64,000 bases of DNA from Xanthomonas codiaei (GCF_002939785.1 NZ_MDEC01000023.1:1-64000), one strand, 5' to 3'; counted from the stretch's first letter, positions 39,936-50,977 are shown. A program made the numbers and translations. Notes: generated by a model from the letters alone, not told the origin.

Positions 39936-40002
39936 GTAGGAGCGCACCCTGGCGCGATGGGGCGTTACCGATAAAGCGCGTCGCGCCCGGGTGCGCTCCT
40001 AC
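39936..40002. repeat. REP-like palindromic repeat
   Basis: GTAGGAGCGCACC (39936-39948) pairs with GGTGCGCTCCTAC (39990-40002) in a perfect stem. The inner part (GGCGCGA and TCGCGCC) extends the base pairing. The GTAGGAGCGCAC pattern is a common dispersed REP in Xanthomonas, Stenotrophomonas and Pseudomonas; it lies between priA and the convergent gst. Confidence 0.85.
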
Positions 40003-40125
40003 GGCAGACACGAGCTATCAGGCCGCGCGCTGTGCTGGTCCATCGATTTGCAGTAGCGGCAATTTGCAATAGCGGCGCGCATGTTCCCGCAATCAACCGC
40101 GCAGGCCCCAGCGCAGGCACGTCCC

Positions 40126-40782
40126 TCAGGTCAGCGCTGTCATCACGCCGCGTTGGTACGCCGGCCGTGCGCACAAGCGCCGATACCACTGGTGCACATG
40201 CGGCAGATCGGGCCGGTCGATCGGCATTTCGAACCAGGCGTAGATGAAACTTCCCAGCGGAATATCGCCCATCGCGAATTGCTCGCCGGACAGATACGGC
40301 TGCTGTGCCAGGGCCGCATCCACGCGTGCCAGCAGCTCGCCCGACTGCGCCAGCGCGGCGGCGATGCGCGCGCCATCGCGTTCGGCCTCGGGGGTGCGCA
40401 GCACGCCCCAGAACAGGTCGCGGAAGACGCCGGCAAACGTGGAGGTGGTCCAGTCCATCCAGCGCTCGCCCAGCGCGCGTTCGGCCGGCGATGCCGGATA
40501 CAGCGCCGGTGCGTACTGCGCAGCCAGATACCGCACGATCGCATTGGATTCCCACAACACCAGTGCGCCATCCTGCAGCGTCGGCACCAGCCCGTTCGGG
40601 TTCAGTGCGCGATATTCGGGCGTAGTGTTGCCACCGAATGCGCCCCCCACCTCGATCGAGGCATAGGCCACACCGGCTTCTTCGGCGCACCACAGCACCT
40701 TGCGCACATTGCTGGAGTTGCGCCGCCCCCACACAGTGATACTCGGCGGAGTGGGGTCGCTGGCCGCATGCGTCATCGTCAT
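40126..40782 (-). CDS. Glutathione S-transferase family protein
   Basis: 218 residues. The N-terminal thioredoxin-like domain has ITVWGRRNSSNVRKVLWCAE, RALNPNGLVPTLQDG (cis-Pro motif) and LWESNAIVRYLA, the glutathione-binding ESxAI signature. The active residue could be Ser18 or 19 in RRNSSN. The helical C-terminal domain holds ERWMDWTTSTF and MPIDRPDLPHVHQWYRRLCA. Substrate unknown. It overlaps the NYN-LOTUS gene by ATGA, which is translated just before it, so the two are coupled. Confidence 0.92.
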   Translation of the reverse strand: MTMTHAASDPTPPSITVWGRRNSSNVRKVLWCAEEAGVAYASIEVGGAFGGNTTPEYRALNPNGLVPTLQDGALVLWESNAIVRYLAAQYAPALYPASPAERALGERWMDWTTSTFAGVFRDLFWGVLRTPEAERDGARIAAALAQSGELLARVDAALAQQPYLSGEQFAMGDIPLGSFIYAWFEMPIDRPDLPHVHQWYRRLCARPAYQRGVMTALT

Positions 40783-41612
40783 TTCCCTGCAGGCTTGGCG
40801 GGTGCGCGCGCGGCGCGCTTATTTCCCGGTGACGTCGCCGGTGACGGCGACGCCGCGGCAGGTGCTGCAGTTTTCGCGCGGCGGCCGCTGCCCTGGGGCG
40901 TATCGCGCACCCACAGGGCCTGCTCGTCCTGCCTGATCTCGAACAAGCCGATCGCGCGCACCAGGTCGCTGAGCTTGCGATAGCCATAGTTGCGCGGATC
41001 GAACGAGGCCTGGTTGGCTACCTGCTTGCCCACCGCGCTCAGCAACGCCCAGCCATCGTCTTCGCAGGCGCTGACGATGGCATTGCGCAGCATCTGCACC
41101 AGCCGCGTGTCGCTGCGCAATGCGGTTGCATCCTTGCGCCCGGCAGCAGTGTCGCTGGCTGCAGCGGCCTGCTCGCCCAGCGCTTCCACGTAGGTGAATT
41201 TGGAGCAGGCATTGACGAACGGTGCCGGTGTCTTCTTTTCGCCGAAACCATAGACCTTCATGCCATCGGTGAGCAGGCGCATCACCAAGGGGGTGAAGTC
41301 CGCATCGCTGGAGACGATGGCAAACCCGTCGAGGTTGCGCGCGTACAACAGGTCCATCGCATCGATCACCATGGCCATGTCCGAGGCGTTCTTGCCGGAG
41401 CTGTAGGCAAACTGCTGGATCGGCCGGATCGCGTAATCGTGCAGCGCCGCTTCCCAGCCCTTCAGGTGCGGGCTCTTCCAGTTGCCATAGGCGCGGCGCA
41501 CATTGGCCACGCCATAGCGCGCCACTTCCGCCAGCACCACATCGATCTTGCCGGCGGGCGCGTTGTCGGCGTCGATCAGCAAGGCGATCCGCTTGTCGGG
41601 ATGGTCGGTCAT
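40779..41612 (-). CDS. NYN-domain RNase-like protein with C-terminal OST-HTH/LOTUS
   Basis: 277 residues. The NYN (PIN-like) domain has RIALLIDADNAPAGKIDVVL, FAYSSGKNASDMAMVIDAMD and GFAIVSSDADFTPLV, with the acidic residues of the nuclease site (DAD, D-x-A-M-V-I-D-A, SSDADF). The C-terminal LVQMLRNAIVSACEDDGWAL followed by RNYGYRKLSDLVRAIGLFEI is an OST-HTH (LOTUS)-like winged helix, an RNA-binding module found with NYN in bacteria. A basic Ala/Lys tail ends the protein. Likely RNA degradation; target unknown. Translationally coupled to gst. Confidence 0.87.
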   Translation of the reverse strand: MTDHPDKRIALLIDADNAPAGKIDVVLAEVARYGVANVRRAYGNWKSPHLKGWEAALHDYAIRPIQQFAYSSGKNASDMAMVIDAMDLLYARNLDGFAIVSSDADFTPLVMRLLTDGMKVYGFGEKKTPAPFVNACSKFTYVEALGEQAAAASDTAAGRKDATALRSDTRLVQMLRNAIVSACEDDGWALLSAVGKQVANQASFDPRNYGYRKLSDLVRAIGLFEIRQDEQALWVRDTPQGSGRRAKTAAPAAASPSPATSPGNKRAARAPAKPAGK

Positions 41613-41614
41613 GC

Positions 41615-42190
41615 TCAAGGCTCCGCTGCAGCGTCTGTGGCGGTTTCGGTTTCGGTTTCGGTGTCCATTTCCGGATCCGATTCTGTCTCGGCATCCGCAT
41701 CTGCATCTGCATCGAGCGCGGCCTCTTCTGCGCTCTGCGCAGCCGGCAGGCTGTACTGCGTGCCATCGCGCAGGGTCAGCACCCCATCGCTCAGGATCTC
41801 CTGGTCGGCACCGGCGCTGATCCAGGTTGCCTGGACGCGACCGGCGCCACGGTCGCCTTCCACATCGAACACGAACTCCTCGCCGCCCGGTGCCATTCCG
41901 GTGCGCACCAGATCCACCCGCATGCTGCGGATCTGGCCGATATGTTCCTGCACCACCGCATCGTCCTGCAGCGCGCTGCGCGCCTGCTCGGCAAACACCG
42001 ACCAGCCCGTGTTGACCAGCCACATGGCTGCGGCCAGCACCACCACCCCGAACGCACTTGCGCAGGCCAGGATGCCGATCAGGCCGATGGCCACGCCGCT
42101 GAGCGGCTTCCTGGCGGCAGGGACGATCGGTGCTGCGGTGGGCGCTGGTGCGGGCGGCAGCGGGGGCAAGGGCGGCGGGAACGAAGACAT
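41615..42190 (-). CDS. Coa1-like membrane protein with an acidic tail
   Basis: 191 residues from MSSFPPPLPPL. A Pro-rich start, one membrane helix (SGVAIGLIGILACASAFGVV, continuing LAAAMWLV), then a soluble part with VFAEQARSALQDDAVVQEHI and IRSMRVD. This resembles the Coa1-like family (cytochrome-oxidase assembly factor-like, with KSNPxVQxxLG), but the match is weak. The last ~40 residues are Asp/Glu/Thr repeats (DADADADAETESDPEMDTET). It ends 2 bp before the start of the NYN gene, so the two are likely co-transcribed. Role unknown. Confidence 0.65.
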   Translation of the reverse strand: MSSFPPPLPPLPPAPAPTAAPIVPAARKPLSGVAIGLIGILACASAFGVVVLAAAMWLVNTGWSVFAEQARSALQDDAVVQEHIGQIRSMRVDLVRTGMAPGGEEFVFDVEGDRGAGRVQATWISAGADQEILSDGVLTLRDGTQYSLPAAQSAEEAALDADADADAETESDPEMDTETETETATDAAAEP

Positions 42191-42309
42191 GCGAAGACCG
42201 TCGAAGATGGATGCGACATGATGCCGCAGGCGCGCTGCGCCCACGCATCATGTTCATTGGCACTTTGGCATGCTGTCGAGCCCGCGTCGCGCTCCATCGG
42301 ACTCCTACG

Positions 42310-43602
42310 ATGACCTCTTCCCCTTCTCCCGCTCCGCTGCATCTGGTCGTGGTGGGTGGCGGTTTCGCCGGTTTGTGGGCGACCCGCGCGCTCGACGACC
42401 CCGGCATCCGCATCACCCTGATCGACCGTCAGAACCACCACCTGTTCCAGCCGCTGCTGTACCAGGTGGCCACCGCCGGCCTCTCGGCGCCGGACATCGC
42501 CGCGCCGTTGCGGCACATCCTGCGCGAGCAGCGCAATGTCGAAGTGCAACTCGGCGATGTGGTCGAAATCGCGCCCGGCCGCCGCCAGGTGATGCTGGCC
42601 GATGGCAAGACGGTCGGTTACGACCTGCTGCTGCTCGCCACCGGTGCCACGCACGCCTACTTCGGCAACGACCAGTGGGCCGAGCACGCCCCCGGGTTGA
42701 AGACGCTGTACGACGCACTGGTGCTGCGCCGCAAGCTGCTGCTGGCCTTCGAGCGCGCCGAAGCCGAAACCGATCCCGCCGCGCGCGCTGCATGGCTGAG
42801 CTTTGCGGTGGTCGGTGGCGGACCCACCGGGGTGGAACTGGCCGGCACCCTGGCCGAGATCGCCCGCCACACGCTCAAGAACGAATTCCGCCACATCGAC
42901 CCGCGCCAGGCGCGGGTACGCCTGGTCGAAGCCGGCCCGCGCGTGTTGCCCTCGTTCCCGGACGACCTCACCGCCAAGGCGCGCAAGCAGCTGGAACGGC
43001 TCGGCGTGGAAGTGCACACCGGCACCCCGGTGACGCATATCGATGCGCAGGGCTACCAGCTTGGCGAGACCTTCGTGCCCGCGCGCACCGTGGTGTGGGC
43101 CGCCGGCGTGGCGGCCTCGCCGCTGGCGCGCACCCTGGGCGTGCCACTGGACCGCGCCGGCCGCGTCCTGGTGGAGCCGGACCTGAGCGTGCCCGGCCAT
43201 CCGGACATCTTCGTCGGCGGCGACCTGGCCGCGCTGCAGCAGGATGGCCGCCCGGTCCCGGGCGTGGCGCCGGCCGCCAAGCAGATGGGCAAGCACATCG
43301 CCAAGGCGATCCGTGCGCGCCAGCGCGGCCGGGCGGTGCCTGCATTCCGTTACCAGGACTATGGCAACCTTGCCACCATCGGCCGCATGGCGGCCATCGT
43401 GCACGTGGGCAAGCTCAAGCTTTCCGGTATCGTGGCGTGGTGGTTCTGGCTGGCCGCGCACGTGTATTTCCTGATCGGCTTCCGCAACCGTTTCGTGGTG
43501 CTGGTGAACTGGGCGATGGCGTACTGGAGCTACCAGCGCGCCGCGCGCATCATCTTCGGCGGCGCCACCGACGACCCGCCGCCCAACAGCAAGGACGGGT
43601 GA
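42310..43602 (+). CDS. ndh: NADH:quinone oxidoreductase type II (Ndh)
   Basis: 430 residues. It passes electrons from NADH to ubiquinone without pumping protons. FAD site LVVVGGGFAGLWATRAL, NADH site FAVVGGGPTGVELAGTLAEI, QPLLYQVATAGLSAPDIA, DIFVGGDLAALQ and the C-terminal VAWWFWLAAHVYFLIGFRNR, the membrane-binding part of bacterial NDH-2. Divergent from the Coa1-like gene. Confidence 0.95.
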   Translation: MTSSPSPAPLHLVVVGGGFAGLWATRALDDPGIRITLIDRQNHHLFQPLLYQVATAGLSAPDIAAPLRHILREQRNVEVQLGDVVEIAPGRRQVMLADGKTVGYDLLLLATGATHAYFGNDQWAEHAPGLKTLYDALVLRRKLLLAFERAEAETDPAARAAWLSFAVVGGGPTGVELAGTLAEIARHTLKNEFRHIDPRQARVRLVEAGPRVLPSFPDDLTAKARKQLERLGVEVHTGTPVTHIDAQGYQLGETFVPARTVVWAAGVAASPLARTLGVPLDRAGRVLVEPDLSVPGHPDIFVGGDLAALQQDGRPVPGVAPAAKQMGKHIAKAIRARQRGRAVPAFRYQDYGNLATIGRMAAIVHVGKLKLSGIVAWWFWLAAHVYFLIGFRNRFVVLVNWAMAYWSYQRAARIIFGGATDDPPPNSKDG

Positions 43603-43654
43603 CAGCGGCGCGTGCGGTACGCGATGCTGTGCGGCCTGATTTGACGGCCTGACC

Positions 43655-44011
43655 GTGGCGACTGTCCTGTTCCTGCTGGATCTGCTCGGTACTTTCGTGT
43701 TCGCCCTGAGCGGGGCGACGGTGGCCGTACGCAATCGCCTGGACCTGTTCGGCGTGCTGGTGCTGTCGTGCGCGGCGGCGGTCTCCGGCGGCATCGCGCG
43801 CGACCTGCTGGTCGCACGCACGCCGGTGGTCTTGCAGGCCGAACTGTATGCGGTGGCCGCACTCGCCGGCGGTGGGCTGGTGGCGATCGGGCATGTGCTC
43901 GGGGTGCCGCAGGCCTGGTCGCTGGCGACCGGTGCCGGCGTCTGTTTCGGCCTGCGTTTCATGGCCATCCGCTACGGCTGGCACTTGCCTGTCGCGCGCC
44001 TGCCGGAATAG
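43655..44011 (+). CDS. Half-length TRIC/UPF0126 channel protein
   Basis: 118 residues from GTG 43655. The first ~55 residues (FLLDLLGTFVFALSGATVAV, SGGIARDLL) match the first UPF0126 repeat of TRIC-type cation channels, and the following part (VLQAELYAVAALAGGGLVAI, then FGLRFMAIRYGWHLP) matches the end of the second repeat. Normal proteins such as E. coli YicG have ~205 residues and two repeats. So about 85 residues are missing in-frame between the repeats. Whether three or four helices can still form a trimeric channel is uncertain; it may be a relic or a small channel. Confidence 0.8.
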   Translation: MATVLFLLDLLGTFVFALSGATVAVRNRLDLFGVLVLSCAAAVSGGIARDLLVARTPVVLQAELYAVAALAGGGLVAIGHVLGVPQAWSLATGAGVCFGLRFMAIRYGWHLPVARLPE

Positions 44012-44104
44012 TCGTCGTCGGCCAGAGCGACGCCGCCGGCAGCATCGCCCGGGCAGTGCGTCAGCGCCCTGAGAAGCAGGAAAAGCTGCAGGCCTGCAAC
44101 GCAA

Positions 44105-44126
44105 ACGGCCCGGAAAACCGGGCCGT
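44105..44126. terminator. Terminator-like hairpin between the TRIC gene and rpoH
   Basis: ACGGCCCGG (44105-44113) pairs with CCGGGCCGT (44118-44126), loop AAAA. It lies ~30 bp past the rpoH stop (minus strand) and can also serve the plus-strand gene. The T run is short. Confidence 0.75.
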
Positions 44127-44157
44127 TCGTGCAACAGCTATCGCCTGATCGAAAGAA

Positions 44158-45033
<876 letters not shown>

Positions 45034-45231
45034 AGGCACCATCTTAGCAGTCGAACTATTGGACTGCCGGGTACAGGAAGAGTTCCCAGCGTTCCATTCA
45101 TAGGACATTCGCAATTGAGACCCTGACGGCGTTCTACCGCGGGGATCTCCGATCTCGGTGGCTACGCTACCACCGACACCCTGCGCAGACCGTGACAAAA
45201 CTGCCGCCAATGGACCTGGCGCGGGCGCTGT

Positions 45232-45957
45232 TCAGCCGGCGGCCGAGGTTGTGTCCAGCGCGTTGCGCGGCGGCAGCGACCAGTCGATCGGGCCCAGCCC
45301 ACGGCGCTGCAGGTGCTCGTTGGCCCTGGAGAAATGCTTGCACCCCAGGAAACCGCGGTGCGCCGACAGCGGCGAGGGATGCGGAGCCTTGAATACCCGG
45401 TGCCGTGCCTGATCGATGACCTTGCCCTTGGACTGCGCGTAGCTGCCCCACAGCAGGAACACCAGCCCTTCGCGCTCGCGGTTGAGGGTTTCCACCACGT
45501 GGTCGGTGAAGCCTTCCCAGCCCTTGTTCTGGTGTGCACCGGCCCGGCCCTGCTCCACCGTCAGCACCGCATTGAGCAGCAGCACGCCCTGGCGCGCCCA
45601 GGGCATCAGATAGCCATGGTCGGGACGCGGGATGCCCAGATCGTCCTGGATTTCCTTGTAGATATTGAGCAGCGACGGCGGCACCGGCACGCCCGGCAAC
45701 ACCGAAAAGCACAGCCCGTGTGCCTGGCCCTCGCCGTGATACGGGTCCTGGCCCAGGATGACCACCTTGACCTGCTCGAACGGGGTGGCGTCGAAGGCGG
45801 CGAAGATCTGCGGACCGGGCGGGAACACCCGCGCACCGGCGGCCTTGCGCTGGCGCAGGAAGGCCGACAGCTCCTGCATTTCCGGGCGCAGCAACCAGTC
45901 GCCCACCCTGGCCTTCCACGACGGTTCCAGCTGGATGCGTGCTTCCGCTTCGGTCAT
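45232..45957 (-). CDS. ung: Uracil-DNA glycosylase
   Basis: 241 residues, family 1. It removes uracil from DNA. Catalytic motif [18 protein letters not shown] with Asp and Tyr, [21 protein letters not shown] and the leucine-loop [17 protein letters not shown]. Complete. The start overlaps the response-regulator stop by 4 bp, so the two are coupled. Confidence 0.97.
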   Translation of the reverse strand: MTEAEARIQLEPSWKARVGDWLLRPEMQELSAFLRQRKAAGARVFPPGPQIFAAFDATPFEQVKVVILGQDPYHGEGQAHGLCFSVLPGVPVPPSLLNIYKEIQDDLGIPRPDHGYLMPWARQGVLLLNAVLTVEQGRAGAHQNKGWEGFTDHVVETLNREREGLVFLLWGSYAQSKGKVIDQARHRVFKAPHPSPLSAHRGFLGCKHFSRANEHLQRRGLGPIDWSLPPRNALDTTSAAG

Positions 45958-46796
45958 AGCATCACGGCCTGGTCTTCCAGGCGTGCCAGGCGCAGCTGGA
46001 ACAGCACCTTGGTGACCAGCAGGCGCTCTTCGATGGGCTTTTGCACCAAGTCGTTGGCACCGGCGCGCAGCAGCTCGGACTGGTTGCGCGGGTTGGTGTC
46101 GCCGGTCATCACCAGCACCGGCAGGCGGCGCTTGCCGTAGGCGAAGTCGATGCGGATGCGTTCGACCACGTCGCGCCCGTTGAGCTCGCCCTTGAGGGTG
46201 ACGTCGGTCAGCACCACGTCGATACGGCGCTCGGTCCGGCCCAGCGATTCGGCGGTGAGCAGCGCGAACGCGTCCTCGGCGGTGAGCACATGCACCACCT
46301 TCAGGCTCTGGCGCTCGAGCATGCGCTTGGTCGCTTCGGCCACCACGCGGCTGTCCTCGATGTACAGCACGGTGGCGCCGACCACCGGCTCGGGCTGCAC
46401 GTAGCCGCGGATGAAGGTGGCCAGGGCTTCGTGGCCCAGCGCCTTGTCGAAATAGTCGGTGACGTATTCGGTGAAGCGGCGTTCGACCAGGTGCTGCTGC
46501 GCGTCGCCAGAGACCACGATCACCGGCACATAGGCCTGGCCGGCGGCCTCGCGCACGCTGCGCGCCAGCGCCAGGCCATCGCCGTCGGGCAACGACAGCG
46601 AGGTGGTGACCAGATCCATGGCGCCGGCTTCCAGCGCGTCGCGCGCTTCGGCGATGCTGGCGCAGCCGATCACCTGCACGTTGGGCAGGTCGCGCGTGAG
46701 CACGTCGGCAATGAGCTTGCGCACCAGCTTCGAGCCATCGACGACCATCACGCGCGGCGCGTCGCTGATCAGGTGTTTGAGATCTGGTGGATGCAT
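45954..46796 (-). CDS. Double-receiver response regulator, first receiver lacking the phospho-Asp
   Basis: 280 residues from [10 protein letters not shown]. Two CheY-like receiver domains and no output domain. REC1 (about 14-132) has [14 protein letters not shown] but the phospho-acceptor position is Ser66 ([12 protein letters not shown] instead of a D), so it is likely a pseudo-receiver. REC2 (about 141-265) has [17 protein letters not shown], the acceptor Asp198 (VVLTDVTL), a Thr in VLVMTGD and the Lys in VQKPIEE, so it is active in principle. It could work by protein binding; no kinase gene is nearby. Overlaps ung; located between ftsX and ung. Confidence 0.85.
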   Translation of the reverse strand: MHPPDLKHLISDAPRVMVVDGSKLVRKLIADVLTRDLPNVQVIGCASIAEARDALEAGAMDLVTTSLSLPDGDGLALARSVREAAGQAYVPVIVVSGDAQQHLVERRFTEYVTDYFDKALGHEALATFIRGYVQPEPVVGATVLYIEDSRVVAEATKRMLERQSLKVVHVLTAEDAFALLTAESLGRTERRIDVVLTDVTLKGELNGRDVVERIRIDFAYGKRRLPVLVMTGDTNPRNQSELLRAGANDLVQKPIEERLLVTKVLFQLRLARLEDQAVML

Positions 46797-46804
46797 GGCA
46801 GGTC

Positions 46805-47755
46805 TCAGGTCTCGGTGGGACGGGTCTGGCGGAGGAAGTGGCCGGTCACCAGCCAGGCGCCCAGCCAACCCAGGACCAGGGTACCGACAAGCACCATTGC
46901 AGAATGCAGCAGATCCAGCCCGTGCAGGGTAAAGGAACTGCCATAGCTATCGGCCAATGTGGCCAAAGGTGTACGCAAGGCCAAACCGGAAGCGCCAATC
47001 AGGGCAAGCGCGACCGCGCCGGCACCCAGGCCGTACCACGCGCCCAGATACAGGAACGGGCGACGGATGAAGCCGTCGCTGGCGCCCAGCAGTTGCAGCA
47101 CGCCGATTTCCTCGCGCCGCGACTGGATGTCCAGCCGCACGGTGTTGCCGACCACCAGCACCGCGCCGATGCCGAGCAGGGTCGACAGTACCTGCACCAG
47201 CCGCTCGCCGAAGTGCAGCCAGCCATCCAGACGCTTGCGCCACAGCGCGTCGTGCTGCACCTGGTCGGCCTGCGGCAGCGCCTGCAGCGCGCTGGCCAGC
47301 TGTGCATCGTCGCCGGTCTCGGCCGGGGTCACGATCAGCAGCGTGGGCAGCGGGTTGTCGCCCAACGCATCGGCGGCCTCGTCGAGCTTGGCGCTCTCGC
47401 GCAAATCGGCCAGGCCCTGTTCGGGAGTACGCAGCGTGACCTGCGCCACATCCGGGCGGCCACGCAACTGCTCGGCCAGCGCCTGCGCCGCATCGGCGGC
47501 GACATCGACCTTCAGGAACAGATTGATCTCGCGCGACTGCTGCACGCTGCCGGCCAGCAGCTTGACGTTGTCCAGCGCGATCGACAGCCCCAGCGGCAGC
47601 GCCAGCGCCAAGGCCATCACCACGATGGTCAGCAATGTGGCCCATGGCTTGCGCATTGCGCGGCCCAGGCTGAAGGCGATGCTGTGCAGGTGGTGGTCGA
47701 CCCATACGCCAAGGCGCGAGGGCGCCACGGCTTCGCTGTTGGCGAGCTTGCTCAT
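46805..47755 (-). CDS. ftsX: Cell division protein FtsX
   Basis: 316 residues, inner-membrane partner of FtsE. After a cytoplasmic N-terminus the first membrane helix is [20 protein letters not shown], followed by a large periplasmic domain (residues ~60-190) that activates peptidoglycan amidases via EnvC. Three more helices close the protein, with [20 protein letters not shown] and [20 protein letters not shown], the MacB/FtsX core. The ftsE stop and the ftsX start overlap by 4 bp. Confidence 0.96.
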   Translation of the reverse strand: MSKLANSEAVAPSRLGVWVDHHLHSIAFSLGRAMRKPWATLLTIVVMALALALPLGLSIALDNVKLLAGSVQQSREINLFLKVDVAADAAQALAEQLRGRPDVAQVTLRTPEQGLADLRESAKLDEAADALGDNPLPTLLIVTPAETGDDAQLASALQALPQADQVQHDALWRKRLDGWLHFGERLVQVLSTLLGIGAVLVVGNTVRLDIQSRREEIGVLQLLGASDGFIRRPFLYLGAWYGLGAGAVALALIGASGLALRTPLATLADSYGSSFTLHGLDLLHSAMVLVGTLVLGWLGAWLVTGHFLRQTRPTET

Positions 47756-48438
47756 TCGGCCAGATCCTGCGGCGAGATGTCGTCGACCAGGCGGCCGTGA
47801 TCCAGGATCAGCACGCGCTTGCGCATCTGCTTGAGCAGCGCCAGGTCGTGGCTGACCACCAGCACGCTGGTGCCGCGCGCAGGCAGCTCGGCGAACAGCT
47901 GCATGATCTCCGCGGCCAGGGCCGGGTCGAGGTTGCCGGTGGGCTCGTCGGCCACCAGCAGGCGCGGTTCGCCGACGATGGCGCGGGCGATGCCCACGCG
48001 TTGCTGTTCGCCGGCGGAGAGTTGCGACGGCAGCGCCTTTTCGCGGTTGGCCAGGCCGATGCGTTCCAGCGCCGAGCGCACGCGCTTGCCGATCTCGGCG
48101 CGACGGGTGCCGCGCAGGATCAACGGCAACGCCACGTTCTCGGCGATGCTGCGGTCGTTGAGCAGACGGTGATCCTGGTAGACCGCACCCACCTGCCGGC
48201 GATGCAGCGGAATCTGCCGGCCACGCACCTTGAGCAGGTTGCGTTCGCCCAGCAGCACCGTGCCCTGGCTTGGCCGCTCGCTGAGGTGGATCAACTTGAG
48301 CAAGGTACTTTTGCCGGCGCCGGAGTGGCCGGTCACGAACAGCATCTCGCCATCGGCCACTTCGAAGCTGACATCGGTCAGCGCCTGGTGGCCACCGGCG
48401 TAGTGCTTGCTGACGTTGTCGAAACGCAGAACGGTCAT
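47752..48438 (-). CDS. ftsE: Cell division ATP-binding protein FtsE
   Basis: 228 residues, ABC ATPase. Walker A is [16 protein letters not shown], signature [15 protein letters not shown], Walker [14 protein letters not shown], and H-loop VVSHDLAL. It binds FtsZ and drives FtsX. Upstream gene is rhlB, with a 75-bp gap, so ftsE and ftsX have their own promoter or share one with rhlB. Confidence 0.97.
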   Translation of the reverse strand: MTVLRFDNVSKHYAGGHQALTDVSFEVADGEMLFVTGHSGAGKSTLLKLIHLSERPSQGTVLLGERNLLKVRGRQIPLHRRQVGAVYQDHRLLNDRSIAENVALPLILRGTRRAEIGKRVRSALERIGLANREKALPSQLSAGEQQRVGIARAIVGEPRLLVADEPTGNLDPALAAEIMQLFAELPARGTSVLVVSHDLALLKQMRKRVLILDHGRLVDDISPQDLAE

Positions 48439-48513
48439 TCAGCGATTATGCCGGAGCGCCAGCGCTTGCGTCGCATCGCCGGACACCGGCGATGCGATTG
48501 CTTCGCCCGGACG

Positions 48514-50220
48514 TCAGCTGCCCGACACCAGCGAACGCAGGCGGCGCCCGATCCGGCTCAGCAACGACGGGCTGCCAGCCGGCTGGGCTGCGGCGCGCAC
48601 CGGCTTGGCGATCACCTGGGTCGGCTTGCGCGGTGCGGCGGGTGCCGGCACGGGCGTGGATGCCACGACCGGCTCGCCACCTTCGACCGGTCGGCCGTTG
48701 CGACGACGACGGCGCTTGCGCGGTGCGCGCTCGGAGTCGCCGACGACCGTCGATGGTGCCCGTTCCGCCGCCGCCGGCACCACCGGTGCCACGGCCGGCG
48801 TTGCGGTCGCCTCGCCTTCCACCCGCGGCTTGCGGCGCGGACGCGGCTTGCCATCGCCGCTGCCGCCTTCACGACGACCGCCACCACCGCGCGAACCGCC
48901 ACCGCCCGGACCGCTGCGGCCGCCACCACGGCGGGCCTCGTCGGCGGCACGCTGCTCGCGCGCCTCGCGGAAGATCGTGCCCACGCTTTCGCCGTCGCTA
49001 TCGGCGTCTTCGCCTTCCACCGGCGTGCGCGGCGCGCGCGGCAGCGGGGTCAGCAGTTCGGAGGTCACCGGCTCGACCGGGATCTTCTGCTCGATGTAGG
49101 CCTCGATGTCCGGCAGGCTCATCGCATAGCGCTCGCAGGCGAAGCTGATCGCATCGCCCTCTTCGCCCAGGCGCGCGGTGCGGCCGATGCGGTGCACATA
49201 GTCTTCGGCGTCGAACGGCAGGTCGTAGTTGTAGACGTACTTGACCCCGTCGATATGCAGGCCGCGCGCGGCCACGTCGGTGGCCACCAGGATCTCCAGC
49301 TGGCCTTTCTGGAAGCGGTTGAGCAGCGACTCGCGCTTCTTCTGCGGCACGTCGCCCGACAGCACGCCGACCCGGTAGCCGTTGCGCTCCAGGGTGCGCG
49401 CCACCCGCTCCACGAACGCCTTGGTGTTGACGAACACCATGGTGCGCGCGCCTTCGCTGCGCGACAGCAGGCCCAGCAGCAGCGTCTGCTTCTCTTCGTC
49501 GGAGGGAAAGTAGATGCGCTGGCGCACCCGTGCGGCGGTGATGGTCTCGGTCTCGACCACCAGCTTTTCCGGCTCGTTCATGTGCTCGTAGGCCAGTTCC
49601 AGCACGCGGTGGCTCAGCGTGGCCGAGAACAACAGGGTCTGGCGGGTACCGCGCTCGGGCATGCGCCGCAGCAGGAAGCGGATGTCCTTGATGAAGCCCA
49701 GGTCGAACATGCGGTCGGCTTCGTCCAGCACGCAGATCTCGCAGGCGTGCAGCGAGACCACCTTGTGCTGCTTGACGTAGTCGATTAGCCGGCCCGGGGT
49801 GGCGATGATCACGTCCACGCCCTGCTGCAGCAGTTCGCGCTGCTTGTCGTAGTCCACCCCGCCGTAGACCAGCGCAAAGCGCAGGCCCAGCTCGGCGCCG
49901 AACTTCACCGCATCCTTGTGGATCTGGATGGCCAGCTCGCGGGTGGGGGCCAGGATCAGCGCGCGCGGGTCTTCCGGCTTGCGGTCGGCCAGCGCCGGGC
50001 GGCTCAGCAGGCGGTTCATCACCGCCACCAGGAACGCCAGGGTCTTGCCGGTGCCGGTCTGGGCCTGGCCGGCGACATCGCCGCCCGGCAGCGCGACCGG
50101 CAGGGTCAGCGCCTGGATCGGGGTACACCGGGTAAACCCGGCGCTCTCCAGCCCGGCGATCAGCGTCGGATGCAGGTCGAACGAGGAAAAAGTCAAATCG
50201 GTCAGCGGTTTGTCGCTCAT
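48514..50220 (-). CDS. rhlB: DEAD-box RNA helicase RhlB
   Basis: 568 residues from MSDKPLTDL. It unwinds RNA in the RNase E degradosome. Core: Q-motif around [24 protein letters not shown] (Walker A), [44 protein letters not shown] and [13 protein letters not shown]. The C-terminal ~190 residues are a low-complexity basic and Gly/Arg-rich tail ([16 protein letters not shown]) of the sort that binds RNA, longer than in E. coli RhlB. Divergent from trxA. Confidence 0.95.
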   Translation of the reverse strand: MSDKPLTDLTFSSFDLHPTLIAGLESAGFTRCTPIQALTLPVALPGGDVAGQAQTGTGKTLAFLVAVMNRLLSRPALADRKPEDPRALILAPTRELAIQIHKDAVKFGAELGLRFALVYGGVDYDKQRELLQQGVDVIIATPGRLIDYVKQHKVVSLHACEICVLDEADRMFDLGFIKDIRFLLRRMPERGTRQTLLFSATLSHRVLELAYEHMNEPEKLVVETETITAARVRQRIYFPSDEEKQTLLLGLLSRSEGARTMVFVNTKAFVERVARTLERNGYRVGVLSGDVPQKKRESLLNRFQKGQLEILVATDVAARGLHIDGVKYVYNYDLPFDAEDYVHRIGRTARLGEEGDAISFACERYAMSLPDIEAYIEQKIPVEPVTSELLTPLPRAPRTPVEGEDADSDGESVGTIFREAREQRAADEARRGGGRSGPGGGGSRGGGGRREGGSGDGKPRPRRKPRVEGEATATPAVAPVVPAAAERAPSTVVGDSERAPRKRRRRRNGRPVEGGEPVVASTPVPAPAAPRKPTQVIAKPVRAAAQPAGSPSLLSRIGRRLRSLVSGS

Positions 50221-50417
50221 TATTCCGTCTTCGTGAGGCGCCCTGGGCAGCCCGGGCGCGGCTTGCATCGATGCCGACAGCGTCGCAAACTGCGGCTCTT
50301 GTGGCGGACAGCGCGGCTTCAGGACTGGCACTTGATTCAGTCGCGCAATGCCCCAGTTTAACGCAATGTGGCGGCCTGCCCGATCGGGTGGGCCGTTTGG
50401 TTTCCAGGAGACCCAAC

Positions 50418-50759
50418 GTGAGCGACAAGGTTCAACATGTCGGCGATGCCGATTTCGAGACAGCCGTACTGCAATCGGGCGAACCGGTTCTGGTGGATTT
50501 CTGGGCCGAATGGTGCGGCCCCTGCAAGATGATCGCCCCGGTGCTGGACGATCTGGCCGATACCTACCAGGGCAGGCTCAAGGTTGCCAAGGTCAACGTG
50601 GACCAAAACCGCGCCCTGGCCATCAAGTATCACGTCCGTTCGATCCCGATGCTGCTGCTGTTCAAGGACGGCGAGGTCCAGGCCAGCCAGATCGGGGCGG
50701 TTGGCAAGGGCCAGCTGACCCAGATGATCGACAAGACTCTGGGCGGCGCGGCCGCCTGA
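50418..50759 (+). CDS. trxA: Thioredoxin
   Basis: 113 residues from the GTG at 50418, chosen because CAGGAG lies about 9 bp upstream. The WCGPC motif (C33/C36) and FKDGEVQ with the cis-Pro in RSIPMLLLF are intact. It reduces ribonucleotide reductase, PAPS reductase and many others. About 220 bp upstream of rho; trxA-rho is a common pair in gammaproteobacteria. Confidence 0.97.
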   Translation: MSDKVQHVGDADFETAVLQSGEPVLVDFWAEWCGPCKMIAPVLDDLADTYQGRLKVAKVNVDQNRALAIKYHVRSIPMLLLFKDGEVQASQIGAVGKGQLTQMIDKTLGGAAA

Positions 50760-50977
50760 GTTGGGTGGGCGTCCAGCGATGGGCGCCTGCGCGGTTCGCC
50801 AGCAGTTAAATCCTGCCATGGCAGACGCTTGCGCGGTCACGCACCGCGGTGATAGTGTCAGTTGGTCCGGCACACGTTCGTGCGCCGCCGTACCCCTCTA
50901 GAAACTCTTCTAGACTCCCATCTACCAATAGTTCGCCCCCTAGCTGGGCGCTCGCACCTTAGCGAGGAATCACGCAC
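50760..50977 (+). promoter_or_regulatory. rho leader region
   Basis: 218 bp between trxA and rho. It holds two TCTAGA motifs (50897-50902, 50909-50914) that could form a small stem. Rho genes are autoregulated by attenuation in their leaders in other bacteria; I see no decisive element here. Confidence 0.35.

Noticed and set aside
41640-41720. A tandem DNA repeat of functional interest
   Set aside because: The repeats encode an in-frame Asp/Glu/Thr tail; they are explained by low-complexity coding sequence.
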